A stretch of 44,884 nucleotides of DNA from Desulfovibrionaceae bacterium (GTDB lineage Bacteria; Desulfobacterota; Desulfovibrionia; Desulfovibrionales; Desulfovibrionaceae), in the NCBI GenBank assembly GCA_017454105.1, contig JAFTDR010000211.1, positions 1-44,884 of the forward strand. Direction: 5' to 3'. The position numbers were made by a program, and so were the translations under genes. The notes under the pieces are model-generated. The model saw only the letters and a list, made by a program, of their open reading frames with translations, was not told where the DNA came from and ran no database searches. This document shows, piece after piece, positions 35,967-44,884 of this stretch. The first letter of the stretch is position 1, and each line of letters opens with the position of its first letter.

Positions 35967-36770
35967 TTACAGACGTTTCATATGGTTTTTGACCGCCTTG
36001 ATTGCGGCTGGCGCGTCCTCGACACCGCAACGGTTCGCAAGCTCAAAATACTGCAAGGCTTTGCCGAAGTCTATCTCGCAGCCTTCTCCGTTGGCATACA
36101 TTGCCCCAAGTTCGTAGAAAGCCGAGGCATCGCCTAGCTTTGCCGCTTTTTCATAGTATTTCTTGGCAGTGGCGTAATCTTGTTTTGTCGCCTCTCCGTA
36201 GAAATACATTCGGCCAAGGTTAAATATAGAATTCGGATTGCCCAGCTCAGCGGCCTTTTCATACCACTGCATGGCTTTGAGCAGGTTTTTTGCGACACCG
36301 ACCCCATCGTAGTACATGCAGGCTAAATTGTGCAAGGCATCCCTGTCGTTTTCCTTGGCCGCCATCTCATAGAGTTCCCGGGCTTTTTTCAAGCTCTTTT
36401 TGACCCCGCAGCCAAGAAAATAGAGATTGCCAAGATCGGTCAGCGCTTCCACGCTGCCCATATCTATCGCTTTTTCATATAAGAGTTTGGCTCGGTCGTA
36501 TTCCTCGGTCTGAAAGCTCTTATGATAGATATTGGCAAGAAAGTAGGTCATATCCACATCCCCAGAGCGGGATCGTTTTTCAAGGTATTTTTTGAGTTCT
36601 TCTATGTCATTGAGTGATATCGCATTATTGGTGTACAGGTCATCGATGAAATGAATGAAAGCGTGTTTATCGTTTTTTATAGAATATTCTATGGCTCGTG
36701 CGAGAAGTTTATTGGAAAACACTTCGTTTTTCTCTGCTCGAGGTTTAAACTGGATAATTTTGCAGGCCAT
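35967..36770 (-). CDS. Sel1-like repeat (TPR) protein
   Basis: The 267-residue protein is built of about four to five Sel1-type repeats of 36 residues from about residue 85 onward. Examples are ALTDLGNLYFLGCGVKKSLK, ALHNLACMYYDGVGVAKNLL and SIFNLGRMYFYGEATKQDYA. Such helical solenoids bind other proteins. There is no signal peptide or membrane segment, so it should be cytosolic. The first 80 residues are charged and unassigned. AAGGA seven bases before ATG 36770 supports the start. It follows acpS by 42 bases and probably shares the ychF-acpS transcript. A specific partner is not evident. Confidence 0.85.
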   Translation of the reverse strand: MACKIIQFKPRAEKNEVFSNKLLARAIEYSIKNDKHAFIHFIDDLYTNNAISLNDIEELKKYLEKRSRSGDVDMTYFLANIYHKSFQTEEYDRAKLLYEKAIDMGSVEALTDLGNLYFLGCGVKKSLKKARELYEMAAKENDRDALHNLACMYYDGVGVAKNLLKAMQWYEKAAELGNPNSIFNLGRMYFYGEATKQDYATAKKYYEKAAKLGDASAFYELGAMYANGEGCEIDFGKALQYFELANRCGVEDAPAAIKAVKNHMKRL

Positions 36771-36812
36771 TCCTCTATCCTTGTACGCTATGCCGTTTGT
36801 GCGCTGGACGCG

Positions 36813-37193
36813 TCAGGAAAAATCGCGCTCCAGGACAACAAAGGCAATGGCGAAATTTTGTTCATGACTGATTGAAATAAATGTCTTGGAGATGCCTTTG
36901 CTCCTCGCGAATGCGAGGGCACCTCCGGCAAAAGACAGCACAGGCGATCCGCCATCAGCGTTGACGATTTCTATATCTGTCATCCAGATGCCCTGGCTAA
37001 AACCTGTGCCAAGGGCTTTTGCCGCCGCTTCCTTGGCTGCAAAGCGGCCGGCAAGGAAGGTCTCTTTTGGACCGTGGAGACAGTTTTTTTCCTTTTTTGA
37101 AAGAATTTTGCTGATGAACTTGTCGCCAAAGCGGTCGAGCGCATGGCGTATGCGGCGGATATCTGTGATGTCGCAGCCAATGCCAAAAACCAT
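36813..37193 (-). CDS. acpS: Holo-[acyl-carrier-protein] synthase
   Basis: AcpS transfers 4'-phosphopantetheine from CoA to a serine of acyl carrier protein, activating fatty-acid synthesis. The 126-residue protein has the metal-binding aspartate in GCDITDIRRI near the N-terminus, the glutamate motif RFAAKEAAAKALGTG, and the C-terminal SISHEQNFAIAFVVLE. Length is typical. ATG 37193 is chosen because the family starts a few residues before GIGCD. An upstream in-frame ATG (37208) overlaps the ychF stop. Seven bases separate it from ychF, implying one transcript. Confidence 0.94.
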   Translation of the reverse strand: MVFGIGCDITDIRRIRHALDRFGDKFISKILSKKEKNCLHGPKETFLAGRFAAKEAAAKALGTGFSQGIWMTDIEIVNADGGSPVLSFAGGALAFARSKGISKTFISISHEQNFAIAFVVLERDFS

Positions 37194-37200
37194 ATGTGTC

Positions 37201-38298
37201 TCACACATTAAAAAGGAAATGCATCACATCGCCGTCCTGGACAATATAATCCTTGCCTTCTGTTCTAAGAACAGCTGCTGCGCGGCATTCAGCCTCATTT
37301 TTATAGTGCATGTAGTCGTCATAGGATATGACTTCAGCCCGTATAAAGCCGCGCTCAAAATCCGAATGGATGACACCTGCGGCCTGCGGGGCTTTCCAGC
37401 CTTTGTGTATTGTCCACGCGCGGACCTCATCGGGACCGGCAGTGAAGAAACTGCACAGCCCAAGTGTGTGATAGCCAACGCGGATAATCTTTTCCAGTCC
37501 GCTTTCCGAAACGCCGTAGGACTGCAGAAGTTCGGCCTGTTCATCGGGGGGCAGTGTCTGCAGTTCTTCTTCAATGCGGGCGCAAATGCGGGAGAAGCCA
37601 GATGTGTGCGCTGTTGCATATTTGGCAACAGTGTCCGCATAGCTATTTCCCTCAGCCATCGCCGCCTCATCAACGTTCGCGCAGTAGATGACAGGTTTTG
37701 CCGTGAGCAGGCCGAGTTCCTTCCAGATCTGGGCTAAAGCGTCTGAGGCAGTACTCCTGTCGAAAGAGGACGCGGCTTTTCCGGCATTCATATGCTCTAT
37801 TAGGGCCGAGAGATCCTCAACAAGAAGTTTGGCATCCTTGTTTGCCTTGGCGAGTTTTTTTGTTTTTTCGAGTCTCTTGTCAAGGCTTTGGATGTCGGCC
37901 AGAAGAAGCTCGGTTTCAATTGTTTCAATGTCCCGCAGAGGATCGATTGTTGTATCCACATGGCTTATGTTTTCATCATCGAAACAGCGGACCACGTGGA
38001 TAATGGCCGCGCACTCGCGAATCGTTGCCAAAAATTGGTTGCCCAGGCCTTCGCCGGTACTCGCCCCGCGGACAAGGCCGGCAATGTCGGTAAAATCGAC
38101 CGTCGCGTAGATGGTTCTCTTTGGTGCTACCTTTGCTGTCAGCGCGTCAACGCGTTTGTCGGGAACCGTCACGCACGCCGTATTTGGCTCTATGGTGCAG
38201 AAAGGGTAATTGGCAGCCTGTGCATTCTGCGCCTTGGTCAGAGCGTTGAACAGCGTCGATTTCCCAACGTTGGGCAGTCCGACAATTCCTAATTTCAT
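37201..38298 (-). CDS. ychF: YchF/OLA1-type ribosome-associated ATPase
   Basis: The 365-residue protein belongs to the Obg-like P-loop family that prefers ATP and binds ribosomes, with roles in translation and oxidative stress. It has [15 protein letters not shown] at the N-terminus, [20 protein letters not shown] (switch II region), a coiled-coil-like helical insert, [13 protein letters not shown] in place of NKxD, and the C-terminal TGS domain ending [17 protein letters not shown] precedes ATG 38298. It leads the ychF-acpS-sel1 gene group. Confidence 0.95.
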   Translation of the reverse strand: MKLGIVGLPNVGKSTLFNALTKAQNAQAANYPFCTIEPNTACVTVPDKRVDALTAKVAPKRTIYATVDFTDIAGLVRGASTGEGLGNQFLATIRECAAIIHVVRCFDDENISHVDTTIDPLRDIETIETELLLADIQSLDKRLEKTKKLAKANKDAKLLVEDLSALIEHMNAGKAASSFDRSTASDALAQIWKELGLLTAKPVIYCANVDEAAMAEGNSYADTVAKYATAHTSGFSRICARIEEELQTLPPDEQAELLQSYGVSESGLEKIIRVGYHTLGLCSFFTAGPDEVRAWTIHKGWKAPQAAGVIHSDFERGFIRAEVISYDDYMHYKNEAECRAAAVLRTEGKDYIVQDGDVMHFLFNV

Positions 38299-38911
38299 AG
38301 TGTCTCCCGATCACACGAATGCGTGCAGCAAGTGCTGCACGAGTACAGCCCTGTGGGCTGTGGAGCTGATGAGTCCCTACGCAGCGCGAAGAGACTACGG
38401 TTTCTTTTGACATACGACATGCGTATCCTATCGTCAATATGCTATTATTTTAATAAAGAAAACCGTGAAAAATTCGTGAAGAAAATCTTTAGCCGCGCAG
38501 GCGGCTTTGTCGACAGTGATCTGCGGACGACAATTGTACTTGAGCTCTTCTGCGCTTTTGCGTAGAGTATAGACTCCTTTTTTTTCAATATATCTGTATC
38601 CGCTCACGGCTTTACAGTTCTTCAGTTGTCTCTCAAACGGCAGAATGCAGACTTTGTCGCCATTGATATCATCTAAAGAACTATAGTAAAGCTCCTTGTA
38701 CTACGTTTCGCCGTGACCTGTGAGCGCATATATCCAGCGATGCCATACGTAAAAAAAAGTGGACGATTTTTGCTTAAGGCAGTGAAAAAGCTGGTTTTTC
38801 TCCCAAATTCTGAACAGACTCGCCTCTTTGTTTGTTGTCGCACCGCTTTTTTGTTCAGTAGTGCATGCGATGGATGAAGGATCGCACGCGCAAGAGACCT
38901 TCGAGGTTGCC
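38299..38911. other. 613-base divergent intergenic region (ychF / permease-kinase copy 2)
   Basis: No protein gene is supported. It must hold promoters for both flanking genes. Two perfect hairpins lie near the ychF side: GTGCAGC/GCTGCAC at about 38321-38338 and ACAGCCC/GGGCTGT at about 38344-38360. At 38595-38605 GTATCCGCTCACGG resembles the core of the repeat pair at 293 and 650. Confidence 0.35.
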
Positions 38912-41900
38912 ATGCCTGAAATATACCAGACACAAAAAACGTTCACTCCCCTGGCCATTTGGGCGATGTCCTTCGGCTGCTGCGTCGGGTGGGGGGCCTT
39001 TGTCCTGCCAGGCTCGATCATGCTCCCGAGTGCCGGGCCACTCGGCGCTGCGCTCGCCCTTGTTCTGGGCGCTTTTGTCATGATCGTTATCGCCGCAAAC
39101 TATCATTTTCTTGCGCAGCGCTACCCTGGCCCAGGCGGGCCTTTTTTCTTTGTCCGCGCGGTGTTTGGCGCTGATCACGCCTTTCTCTGCGCCTGGTTTC
39201 TTTGGCTAGTGTACGCGGCGATCATCTGGGCAAATGCCTCGGCACTCACGATCATTTCCAGCCATTTTCTGGGGCCGGTTCTTAAGTTCGGCTTTCACTA
39301 CACACTTGCCGGTTCGGAAATCTATGCCGGAGAGATTCTTTGCACATCGCTTGTTCTCATCGCTTTCGGCCTGCTCTGTCTCTTCGCCAACCGTCTTGCG
39401 GTCATAGCCCAAATTGTCTTTGTTTTTTGTCTTCTTGCCGGCGCCCTTATCTGTTTTTTTGCTGTGTGTACCTCGCAAGGACAGAGTCTCCTCACCTCTC
39501 TTACTCCCCCCTTTATGCCCAATAATGAAAATCCGGCCCTCCAGGTCATTCGTATCCTTGCGCTTGCTCCGTGGGCCTATGTTGGCTTTGAGGCAGTTTC
39601 TCATCTAACCAAGGAAGTGCGCTTAAACAGAAAAAGGCTTTTTGGCATTATGACCTGCAGTTTGCTGACTGCGGCCTTGGTCTATGTTCTTTTTCTCATC
39701 CTCTCCGCCATGCCAATTCCTGATGCTGCGGACTGGCGCGCTTTTGCCTTGGGCAGGGCCGACAACGGTATAGTTTTTTTCCCGATGCTGCGCGTTGTCC
39801 GCAATGCGCTGGGCGAGGCAGGCGTTGTTGTCCTAGGCCTTGCTGTTTTGGGTGCGGTCGGATCCGGTTTGCTCGGTTTTTATATAGCATTGAGCCGGTT
39901 GACAGCGGCCATTGCTGCGGACGGCATTCTGCCCAAATGGTTTGCTGTCAAGTCAAAGCAGGGCATTCCCCGCAATGCCTTCCTTTTTATCATCGCAGTC
40001 TCGCTGATCATGCCCTTTGTCGGGCGGACGGCCATTATATGGATCGTGGATATCACAAGTATCTGCGCAACGATTGCCTACACCTATGTGTCCATCTGCG
40101 CTTTTCTTGAGGGCAAACGAAAAAACAGAAGAGTCTACACAGTCACTGGTGCCCTGGGCATCGCTTTCGGGATAGCGGTAGCGTTCTTCACCTTTATGCC
40201 GAGCCTCTGGTCTATCCCAATGCTTGCCTCGGAATCGTATTGCATTTTTTCGATCTGGGGGATTCTCGGTTTTGTTTTTTTCCTCTCCGTCTTTAGGCGC
40301 GATTCCTCTGAGCGCTACGGGCAGGCGACCTTTGTCTGGCTTGCCATGCTTTTTTTTATTTTTGTGTCTTCTCTTATGTGGATGCGCCAGGAGGCGCACA
40401 ATTCGGCTGAGACCATGCTCAACCGGGCAAGCGCGTACTACAATGCAAAAATAAGGGCGCTCGCTCATTCCCCTGATAGAGATGCTGACAGGGAGGCTCT
40501 ATCGAAAGAAGAGAAGGATGTTGTCGCAGGCTGCCTCAATGACTTCAATTCCCACCTCATTAAACACAGCCTCATTCAGATGCTGCTCATTTTTGTGAGC
40601 ATCGGCGTTGTGTTCAGTGCCTATTCCCTTATACATATGCGACGGCGCAAGGTGGAAATAGAAAAGTTAAAAGCCGAGGAGATAAACCGCTCGAAGTCCG
40701 CCTTTCTCTCAAGCATGTCCCACGACATACGCACGCCCATGAACGCGATCATAGGTTTCACCGATCTTGCGCTCACGCGCTATGATATCGAGACAGTGCA
40801 TGAGTATCTTGGAAAAATTAAGCTATCGTGCAATCATCTGCTCTCGCTCATTAATGACGTGCTTGAGATGAGCCGGATTGAAAGCGGCAAGGTGGAACTT
40901 CACCCGGCCCCGGTCAGTATCCCCGATGTTCTCCACGATTTAAACGCCATCATTATCGGACAGGTTGAATCAAAACAGCAGACACTTGATATCAATGCCT
41001 TAAATGTCCGAAACGAGAATATCCTCTGCGACAAGCTGAGGCTCAATCAGATTCTGCTCAATCTTTTAAGTAATGCCATTAAGTACACTCCTTCAGGCGG
41101 AAGGATTTCCGTTAATTTCAGCCAGTTTCCGGCCAAGGACGGCTTTGCCTGCTACGAGGTGCGCGTCAAAGACAATGGGCTTGGCATGTCCAAAGAATTT
41201 GCTGCCCGCATTTTTGAGTCCTTTACCCGCGAAAACACAAGCCATGCCCACACAATCCAGGGGACAGGTCTTGGCATGGCCATTACCAAAAATCTGGTCG
41301 ATCTGATGGGCGGCACAATAACTGTCGAGACCGAGAAGGGGAAAGGGTCAGAGTTTATTGTGACCTTCACTTTTCCCACCCTGCCAAGTGACACGCGGGC
41401 AATTATTCCGCAGGATCTTAAGGGCACGCACACTCTTGTGGTCGACGACGACTACAGCGCGTGCGATGGCATTATCGAGATGCTCACAGATTTTGGTGTC
41501 AGAGCGGAATGGTCTCTCTCGGGCAAGGAAGCGATACTGCGCTGTACAAGTGCCTTAAAGCGCGGCGATCCCTTCATGCTCTGCATTATAGACTGGAAAC
41601 TGCCGGATATCTCAGGAATCAGCGTTGTGCGGGAGATCATGGCGCTGCATGGAGAAAAAAAACCGAAGATTATCCTTGTCACAGCCTATGAGTGGCAAAA
41701 CATAAAGGATGAGGCGATTGCTGCCGGGGTGAATGTTTTCTGCAATAAACCGGTTTTTGCCTCAGAACTCAATGCGGCAGTACTCGCAGCCGTCGAATCC
41801 CATGACTACCAGGCAAAAAAGGAAAGAGAAGAGAAAGACGTCGCCTTTACCGGCCGGCGCATTCTTCTGGTGGAGGATGTCGAGGTCAATAGAGAGATTG

Positions 41901-42223
41901 CCGTGGCCATGCTGACCATGAACGGCATTGAGGTCGAGGAAGCCTGCAATGGACAGGAAGCCGTGCAAAAAGTTGGCGAGGCGGAGCCTGGGTACTATGA
42001 TCTTGTGCTTATGGACATACAGATGCCCGTTATGGATGGCTACGCGGCAACCCGAGCAATCCGCGCGCTCGATGGCGAGCAGGCCCATGTGCCGATCATA
42101 GCGATGACTGCGAACGCTTTTGACGAAGATAAAAAAGCAGCCCTGGCTTCTGGCATGAACGGCCATCTGACGAAGCCCATAACTATTGAAAAGCTTCTGG
42201 AAACAGTCCAGGAGGTCTTCTAA
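38912..42223 (+). CDS. APC permease-hybrid histidine kinase fusion with two receiver domains (copy 2)
   Basis: This 1103-residue paralog of the protein at 31227-34511 has the same order. An APC permease-like bundle (about 10-470) has GCCVGWGAFVLPG in the first helix and WAYVGFEAVSH in the sixth-helix region. A membrane pair and extracytoplasmic segment follow. The HisKA domain carries H604 (SHDIRTPMN), and the ATPase domain carries [10 protein letters not shown] and DNGLGMS. Receiver 1 has D894 (IIDWKLPD) and receiver 2 has D1035 (LMDIQMP). I chose ATG 38912, which has GAGG nearby and aligns residue for residue with the start of copy 1. The open frame extends to a TTG at 38828. All phosphotransfer residues are intact. 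It converges on the FIST-HD-GYP gene. Ligand and output are unknown. Confidence 0.9.
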   Translation: MPEIYQTQKTFTPLAIWAMSFGCCVGWGAFVLPGSIMLPSAGPLGAALALVLGAFVMIVIAANYHFLAQRYPGPGGPFFFVRAVFGADHAFLCAWFLWLVYAAIIWANASALTIISSHFLGPVLKFGFHYTLAGSEIYAGEILCTSLVLIAFGLLCLFANRLAVIAQIVFVFCLLAGALICFFAVCTSQGQSLLTSLTPPFMPNNENPALQVIRILALAPWAYVGFEAVSHLTKEVRLNRKRLFGIMTCSLLTAALVYVLFLILSAMPIPDAADWRAFALGRADNGIVFFPMLRVVRNALGEAGVVVLGLAVLGAVGSGLLGFYIALSRLTAAIAADGILPKWFAVKSKQGIPRNAFLFIIAVSLIMPFVGRTAIIWIVDITSICATIAYTYVSICAFLEGKRKNRRVYTVTGALGIAFGIAVAFFTFMPSLWSIPMLASESYCIFSIWGILGFVFFLSVFRRDSSERYGQATFVWLAMLFFIFVSSLMWMRQEAHNSAETMLNRASAYYNAKIRALAHSPDRDADREALSKEEKDVVAGCLNDFNSHLIKHSLIQMLLIFVSIGVVFSAYSLIHMRRRKVEIEKLKAEEINRSKSAFLSSMSHDIRTPMNAIIGFTDLALTRYDIETVHEYLGKIKLSCNHLLSLINDVLEMSRIESGKVELHPAPVSIPDVLHDLNAIIIGQVESKQQTLDINALNVRNENILCDKLRLNQILLNLLSNAIKYTPSGGRISVNFSQFPAKDGFACYEVRVKDNGLGMSKEFAARIFESFTRENTSHAHTIQGTGLGMAITKNLVDLMGGTITVETEKGKGSEFIVTFTFPTLPSDTRAIIPQDLKGTHTLVVDDDYSACDGIIEMLTDFGVRAEWSLSGKEAILRCTSALKRGDPFMLCIIDWKLPDISGISVVREIMALHGEKKPKIILVTAYEWQNIKDEAIAAGVNVFCNKPVFASELNAAVLAAVESHDYQAKKEREEKDVAFTGRRILLVEDVEVNREIAVAMLTMNGIEVEEACNGQEAVQKVGEAEPGYYDLVLMDIQMPVMDGYAATRAIRALDGEQAHVPIIAMTANAFDEDKKAALASGMNGHLTKPITIEKLLETVQEVF

Positions 42224-42286
42224 CACTGGGTAAGAAAAGCCAAAGCGCGCAAGATGCGTACTCATTGAGAGGCATTGCTCAAAAAA

Positions 42287-42311
42287 AAGACCCCGGTTTT
42301 TCCGGGGTCTT
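42287..42311. terminator. Shared terminator between convergent genes
   Basis: AAGACCCCGG and CCGGGGTCTT form a perfect stem around TTTTT. On the minus strand it is followed by eight T residues and ends the FIST-HD-GYP transcript. On the plus strand the tail TCTCTTT is T-rich and can end the permease-kinase transcript. Confidence 0.88.
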
Positions 42312-42329
42312 CTCTTTGGGGTGTACGCG

Positions 42330-44252
42330 CTAGCAAACGCAATACATTTCCCGCATCCTGTACGTTTTGTCAGAATCGATCATTTTGAGCATGATGTCGG
42401 CAAAGACGGGATCGAATTGTCTGTCTTTTCCTTTTTTTATTTCCTGCCGGACAATATCCTGAGGAAGGATATTGCGGTAGCTTCTGTTGCTCGTCATTGC
42501 GTCGTAGGCGTCGGCTACAGCAATAATTCGGGCTATTTCAGGAATCTCATCGCCTTTTAGCCCGTCAGGGTAGCCTAGGCCATCGTAGCGTTCGTGATGC
42601 CAGCGCGCGCCAATCGCCAGGTTGGGCATCTCCTTGATGGTGTTTAAGATATTCGCACCGATAATCGTATGCTCCCGGATCACGGCGTACTCATCGTCGC
42701 TTAATTTGGTCTTTTTGTTGATAACATAGTCGGGCACACCTATCTTTCCCACATCGTGCAGAAGGGCAACCATGTAAATTTCGTCTAACTTTTTTTTCGA
42801 ATACCCATACACCCTGGCTATATCCTTTGAATACTGCGCAACTCTGCTTGAATGACCTTTTGTATAGGTGTCCTTGGCATCAATGGTACTTGCCAGAGTT
42901 TCAACAATATGCAAAGATAAACTTTCATTTTTCTTCGATATTCTCTCAACTTCAGACTTCAAGTTGTTCTGATAGTTGAGCAGATCATGCGTCATCTGGT
43001 CGAAGAAATGCGAGACGATAAAGGACAGGGGAATGTTTGTGTTCTTGAATTTTTTAACTTTAGGAATTGAATAATTGAACGGCGCATCGCTTTGTTTTTG
43101 CTTTGTGTCTTCGCGTAAGGCCACAGAAACCAAGGCGCTGTTGAGCGTTCCACCAGTCCTGTTGTTGCAGGCAATTTCACCGTAGGCATGGCAGTAGGTG
43201 AAGTCCGACACGCAGTTGCTGTAGTATTCCAGTTCAGAAACCTCTTCATCGCGCATAAAAGCATTTCTGTTGGCGCATATAATCAACATCAAGGCTTCAG
43301 GAGACATTGACAGTATTCTCTGACAGTTGTCAAATGAGGCTTCAAGTATCTCCTCACGCGTGCAGTACGCGAACTGGACTTGGTCGTTGGGATTAATCTT
43401 CCCTCCATAGTAGATTGTGCCCTCATGGCAGCCTATGGGGGTATAGCAGATATTGATGCCGTTTTTGTTGACGATGAGCGGAAAGTACCAGGCATTTAAG
43501 AGAAAGTTGTCATCCCAGGGCACGCCAAGATATTTGAGAAAAACTTCAAGAGCGTTGACGCCATCAATCTGGTAGAGGCCGGTTGCGCCAAGAATAGGTT
43601 TTTTTTCGAGGCAAACGCACATCTCCCGGCCGATCGGCCGCCAGCTCTGCACATAATTAACAGATATCTTTAAGTTTTCCCCTGTATACACAATAATTGA
43701 GTAGCCGCTGTCCTCTATGTTCTCTCCTATTGCAAAGGAGTCTTCAAGTTTTACTAAGGTACTCCCTTCAAAGCGTGCTGGCTTGGACAATGATCCGAAA
43801 ATTGAAATATCCCCGTATTCTTCAGATAAGGCTTCAATAAATTCAGACGTGTCCGTTAACTGGTTCGCAGAGCAGATTTCAAAGGCTTTAATGTTCTTTA
43901 GTGAGGATACCTTGTCGATAAAATTTTTGGCGGCTATCCGCTCTGTTCCGCGTGTGCATGGAATATAATATGAGTAAAAAAACGAGGTATCCGCTATAAT
44001 GAGGTTCAACTTGATCCTATGTCTGTCCGTTTTTGGCTGCGACGGAAACTCTGAAATTCCGATGCGCGGAATATCAGGAAGGACGCCAGAGATATCTTGA
44101 AGGAGCCTTTTCGCAAGGTTTTTTGACATGCCTGAGACATAGATGTGCATGAGAACCTTGGAGGGCGGTACGTCTTTCAGCATTTCTCTGATTGGAATAA
44201 GGGCGTCTACCGCACTCGATAGGTTATTGAATACATAGTTTTTTTGTCTCAT
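42330..44252 (-). CDS. FIST-sensor HD-GYP cyclic-di-GMP phosphodiesterase
   Basis: The 640-residue protein has a FIST_N-like region (about 30-200) and a FIST_C-like region (about 220-380) with the signature CHAYGEIACNNRTGGTLNSA around G358-E359. A helical linker (about 410-450) leads to an HD-GYP domain. There H499-D500 lie in LLHDVGKIG, HHERYDGLGYP includes G560-Y561-P562, and ADAYDAMTS follows. FIST domains are predicted to bind small ligands such as amino acids; HD-GYP domains hydrolyse cyclic-di-GMP. No signal peptide or membrane helix is seen, so it should sense a cytosolic ligand. The start ATG 44252 has AAGGG upstream. It converges on the permease-kinase gene. Confidence 0.88.
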   Translation of the reverse strand: MRQKNYVFNNLSSAVDALIPIREMLKDVPPSKVLMHIYVSGMSKNLAKRLLQDISGVLPDIPRIGISEFPSQPKTDRHRIKLNLIIADTSFFYSYYIPCTRGTERIAAKNFIDKVSSLKNIKAFEICSANQLTDTSEFIEALSEEYGDISIFGSLSKPARFEGSTLVKLEDSFAIGENIEDSGYSIIVYTGENLKISVNYVQSWRPIGREMCVCLEKKPILGATGLYQIDGVNALEVFLKYLGVPWDDNFLLNAWYFPLIVNKNGINICYTPIGCHEGTIYYGGKINPNDQVQFAYCTREEILEASFDNCQRILSMSPEALMLIICANRNAFMRDEEVSELEYYSNCVSDFTYCHAYGEIACNNRTGGTLNSALVSVALREDTKQKQSDAPFNYSIPKVKKFKNTNIPLSFIVSHFFDQMTHDLLNYQNNLKSEVERISKKNESLSLHIVETLASTIDAKDTYTKGHSSRVAQYSKDIARVYGYSKKKLDEIYMVALLHDVGKIGVPDYVINKKTKLSDDEYAVIREHTIIGANILNTIKEMPNLAIGARWHHERYDGLGYPDGLKGDEIPEIARIIAVADAYDAMTSNRSYRNILPQDIVRQEIKKGKDRQFDPVFADIMLKMIDSDKTYRMREMYCVC

Positions 44253-44884
44253 AGACTACCCTTACCCTTGCTTTCACCAGAAAAAACTTTGGTTTCGTTT
44301 TTTTTTTGCGAAAGCGCTGTGCCCGATTGCCTGTCCTCAAATGAGGAGATCGGCCGAATAGATCGGCAACTCGCGCGTTTATTGCGTAGGACACTTGCGT
44401 TAGATGGAGAACTCGGTCCTGATACGAAAACTTTTCCCTTCTTTCAGAGACCTTTTCTTCGTAAATGCGCACAGCATCATTCTTGACAAGGAATTTTTTT
44501 GCGAGCGTACGTATCGCTTGTTTCCTTGCAGAAAATCAGTATGCAGTCCCCAACTTTTGTCACGCACAGTGTACGCAATCACTATTTTAAAGACTAGATA
44601 TGACTTGAAATATCTGGTAATGTCAAGAGTGAGCGCTAAAAAAATGCCCTGCGAAGTCTTGGGTAGTACAGATTTACGTAAGTTCCATGGCACGCCAAGG
44701 ACAAGAGAATGTGGCCCATGTGTCAGTACAAGCTGCAAAAATCTTTCCGCCTGTGCATTTTAGGGTTTTTCCGTTTACGCACTTCTGGCTTGCAGCCTCC
44801 CTAAGCCGAGCGCGGATCACCGGACACCTTCCGCTTGAGGCAGCCTTCCCGACAGTCCGATGCCTCCCTCTTCAAGCTGCCTTG
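44253..44884. other. 632-base stretch to the right edge without a recognised gene
   Basis: Open frames on both strands are short, overlapping and lack motifs. The left part should contain the promoter of the FIST-HD-GYP gene. The last 120 bases have higher G+C and could belong to a feature continuing beyond the window, but nothing can be named. Confidence 0.3.

Noticed and set aside
38360-38400. CTGATGAG followed by GCGAAGAG, resembling a hammerhead ribozyme core
   Set aside because: The box after stem II reads GAAG rather than GAAA, stem II does not pair, and no 5' strand complements the sequence after it, so the fold cannot form.
38663-38687. TTGATA and TATAGT before permease-kinase copy 2
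   Set aside because: The spacer is only 13 bases, too short for a normal sigma-70 promoter.
1-44884. tRNA or rRNA genes
   Set aside because: I looked for T-loop-like sequences and conserved rRNA segments and saw no convincing candidate; a covariance search would be decisive.

Overview
The window reads as part of the chromosome of an anaerobic, Desulfovibrionaceae-like Deltaproteobacterium (Desulfobacterota). This is inferred from gene content: a four-histidine (diheme) menaquinol:fumarate reductase linked to a two-subunit iron-sulfur fumarase and a short malic enzyme, a manganese inorganic pyrophosphatase, TRAP and DASS dicarboxylate importers, and HslU without an adjacent HslV. No 16S gene or other marker fixes the species. 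Non-coding DNA is abundant (ten gaps of about 0.3-1.5 kb) and holds several broken genes, so genome decay or a host-associated lifestyle is plausible.

Layout. 1-4.2 kb: the 3' end of an Rpn-type nuclease gene, an empty stretch, and a single-chain MmeI-like restriction-modification enzyme. 4.2-7.4 kb: a PncC/CinA amidohydrolase with an unusual N-terminal extension, about 1.5 kb of decayed DNA (including a piece resembling PsuG), and an S24-type repressor. 8-10.5 kb: ppaC and hslU, each followed by a hairpin terminator. 11.2-19.5 kb: a forward C4-dicarboxylate unit consisting of DASS importer, fumarase alpha and beta, frdCAB, a CBS-ACT protein and malic enzyme. Together these could import malate or fumarate and disproportionate it to pyruvate and succinate. 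19.6-22.6 kb: an AT-rich island with a lone radical SAM gene, a phage-protein relic and a hairpin-rich tract.

22.6-34.5 kb is all on the minus strand. Read in the direction of transcription it contains a permease/histidine-kinase fusion, nnr, tsaE, lysC, an HD-GYP phosphodiesterase, an AEC permease and a dctPQM TRAP system. Hairpin terminators sit between AEC and dctP and between dctP and dctQ. 34.5-38.3 kb contains a dead P4-like integrase, then ychF, acpS and a Sel1-repeat gene on the minus strand. 38.9-44.3 kb contains a second permease/histidine-kinase fusion on the plus strand, converging on a FIST-HD-GYP protein.

The most striking feature is the pair of paralogous proteins, about 1100 residues each, that join an amino-acid permease-type (APC) membrane module to a histidine kinase and two receiver domains. 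They lie in opposite orientation around a 4.4 kb segment. One is 9 bases upstream of a chain leading to an HD-GYP gene, and the other converges on an HD-GYP protein with a predicted ligand-binding FIST domain. This suggests nutrient sensing through transporter-like receptors, possibly linked to cyclic-di-GMP turnover. The fusions and motifs are visible in the sequence; the functional link is inference.
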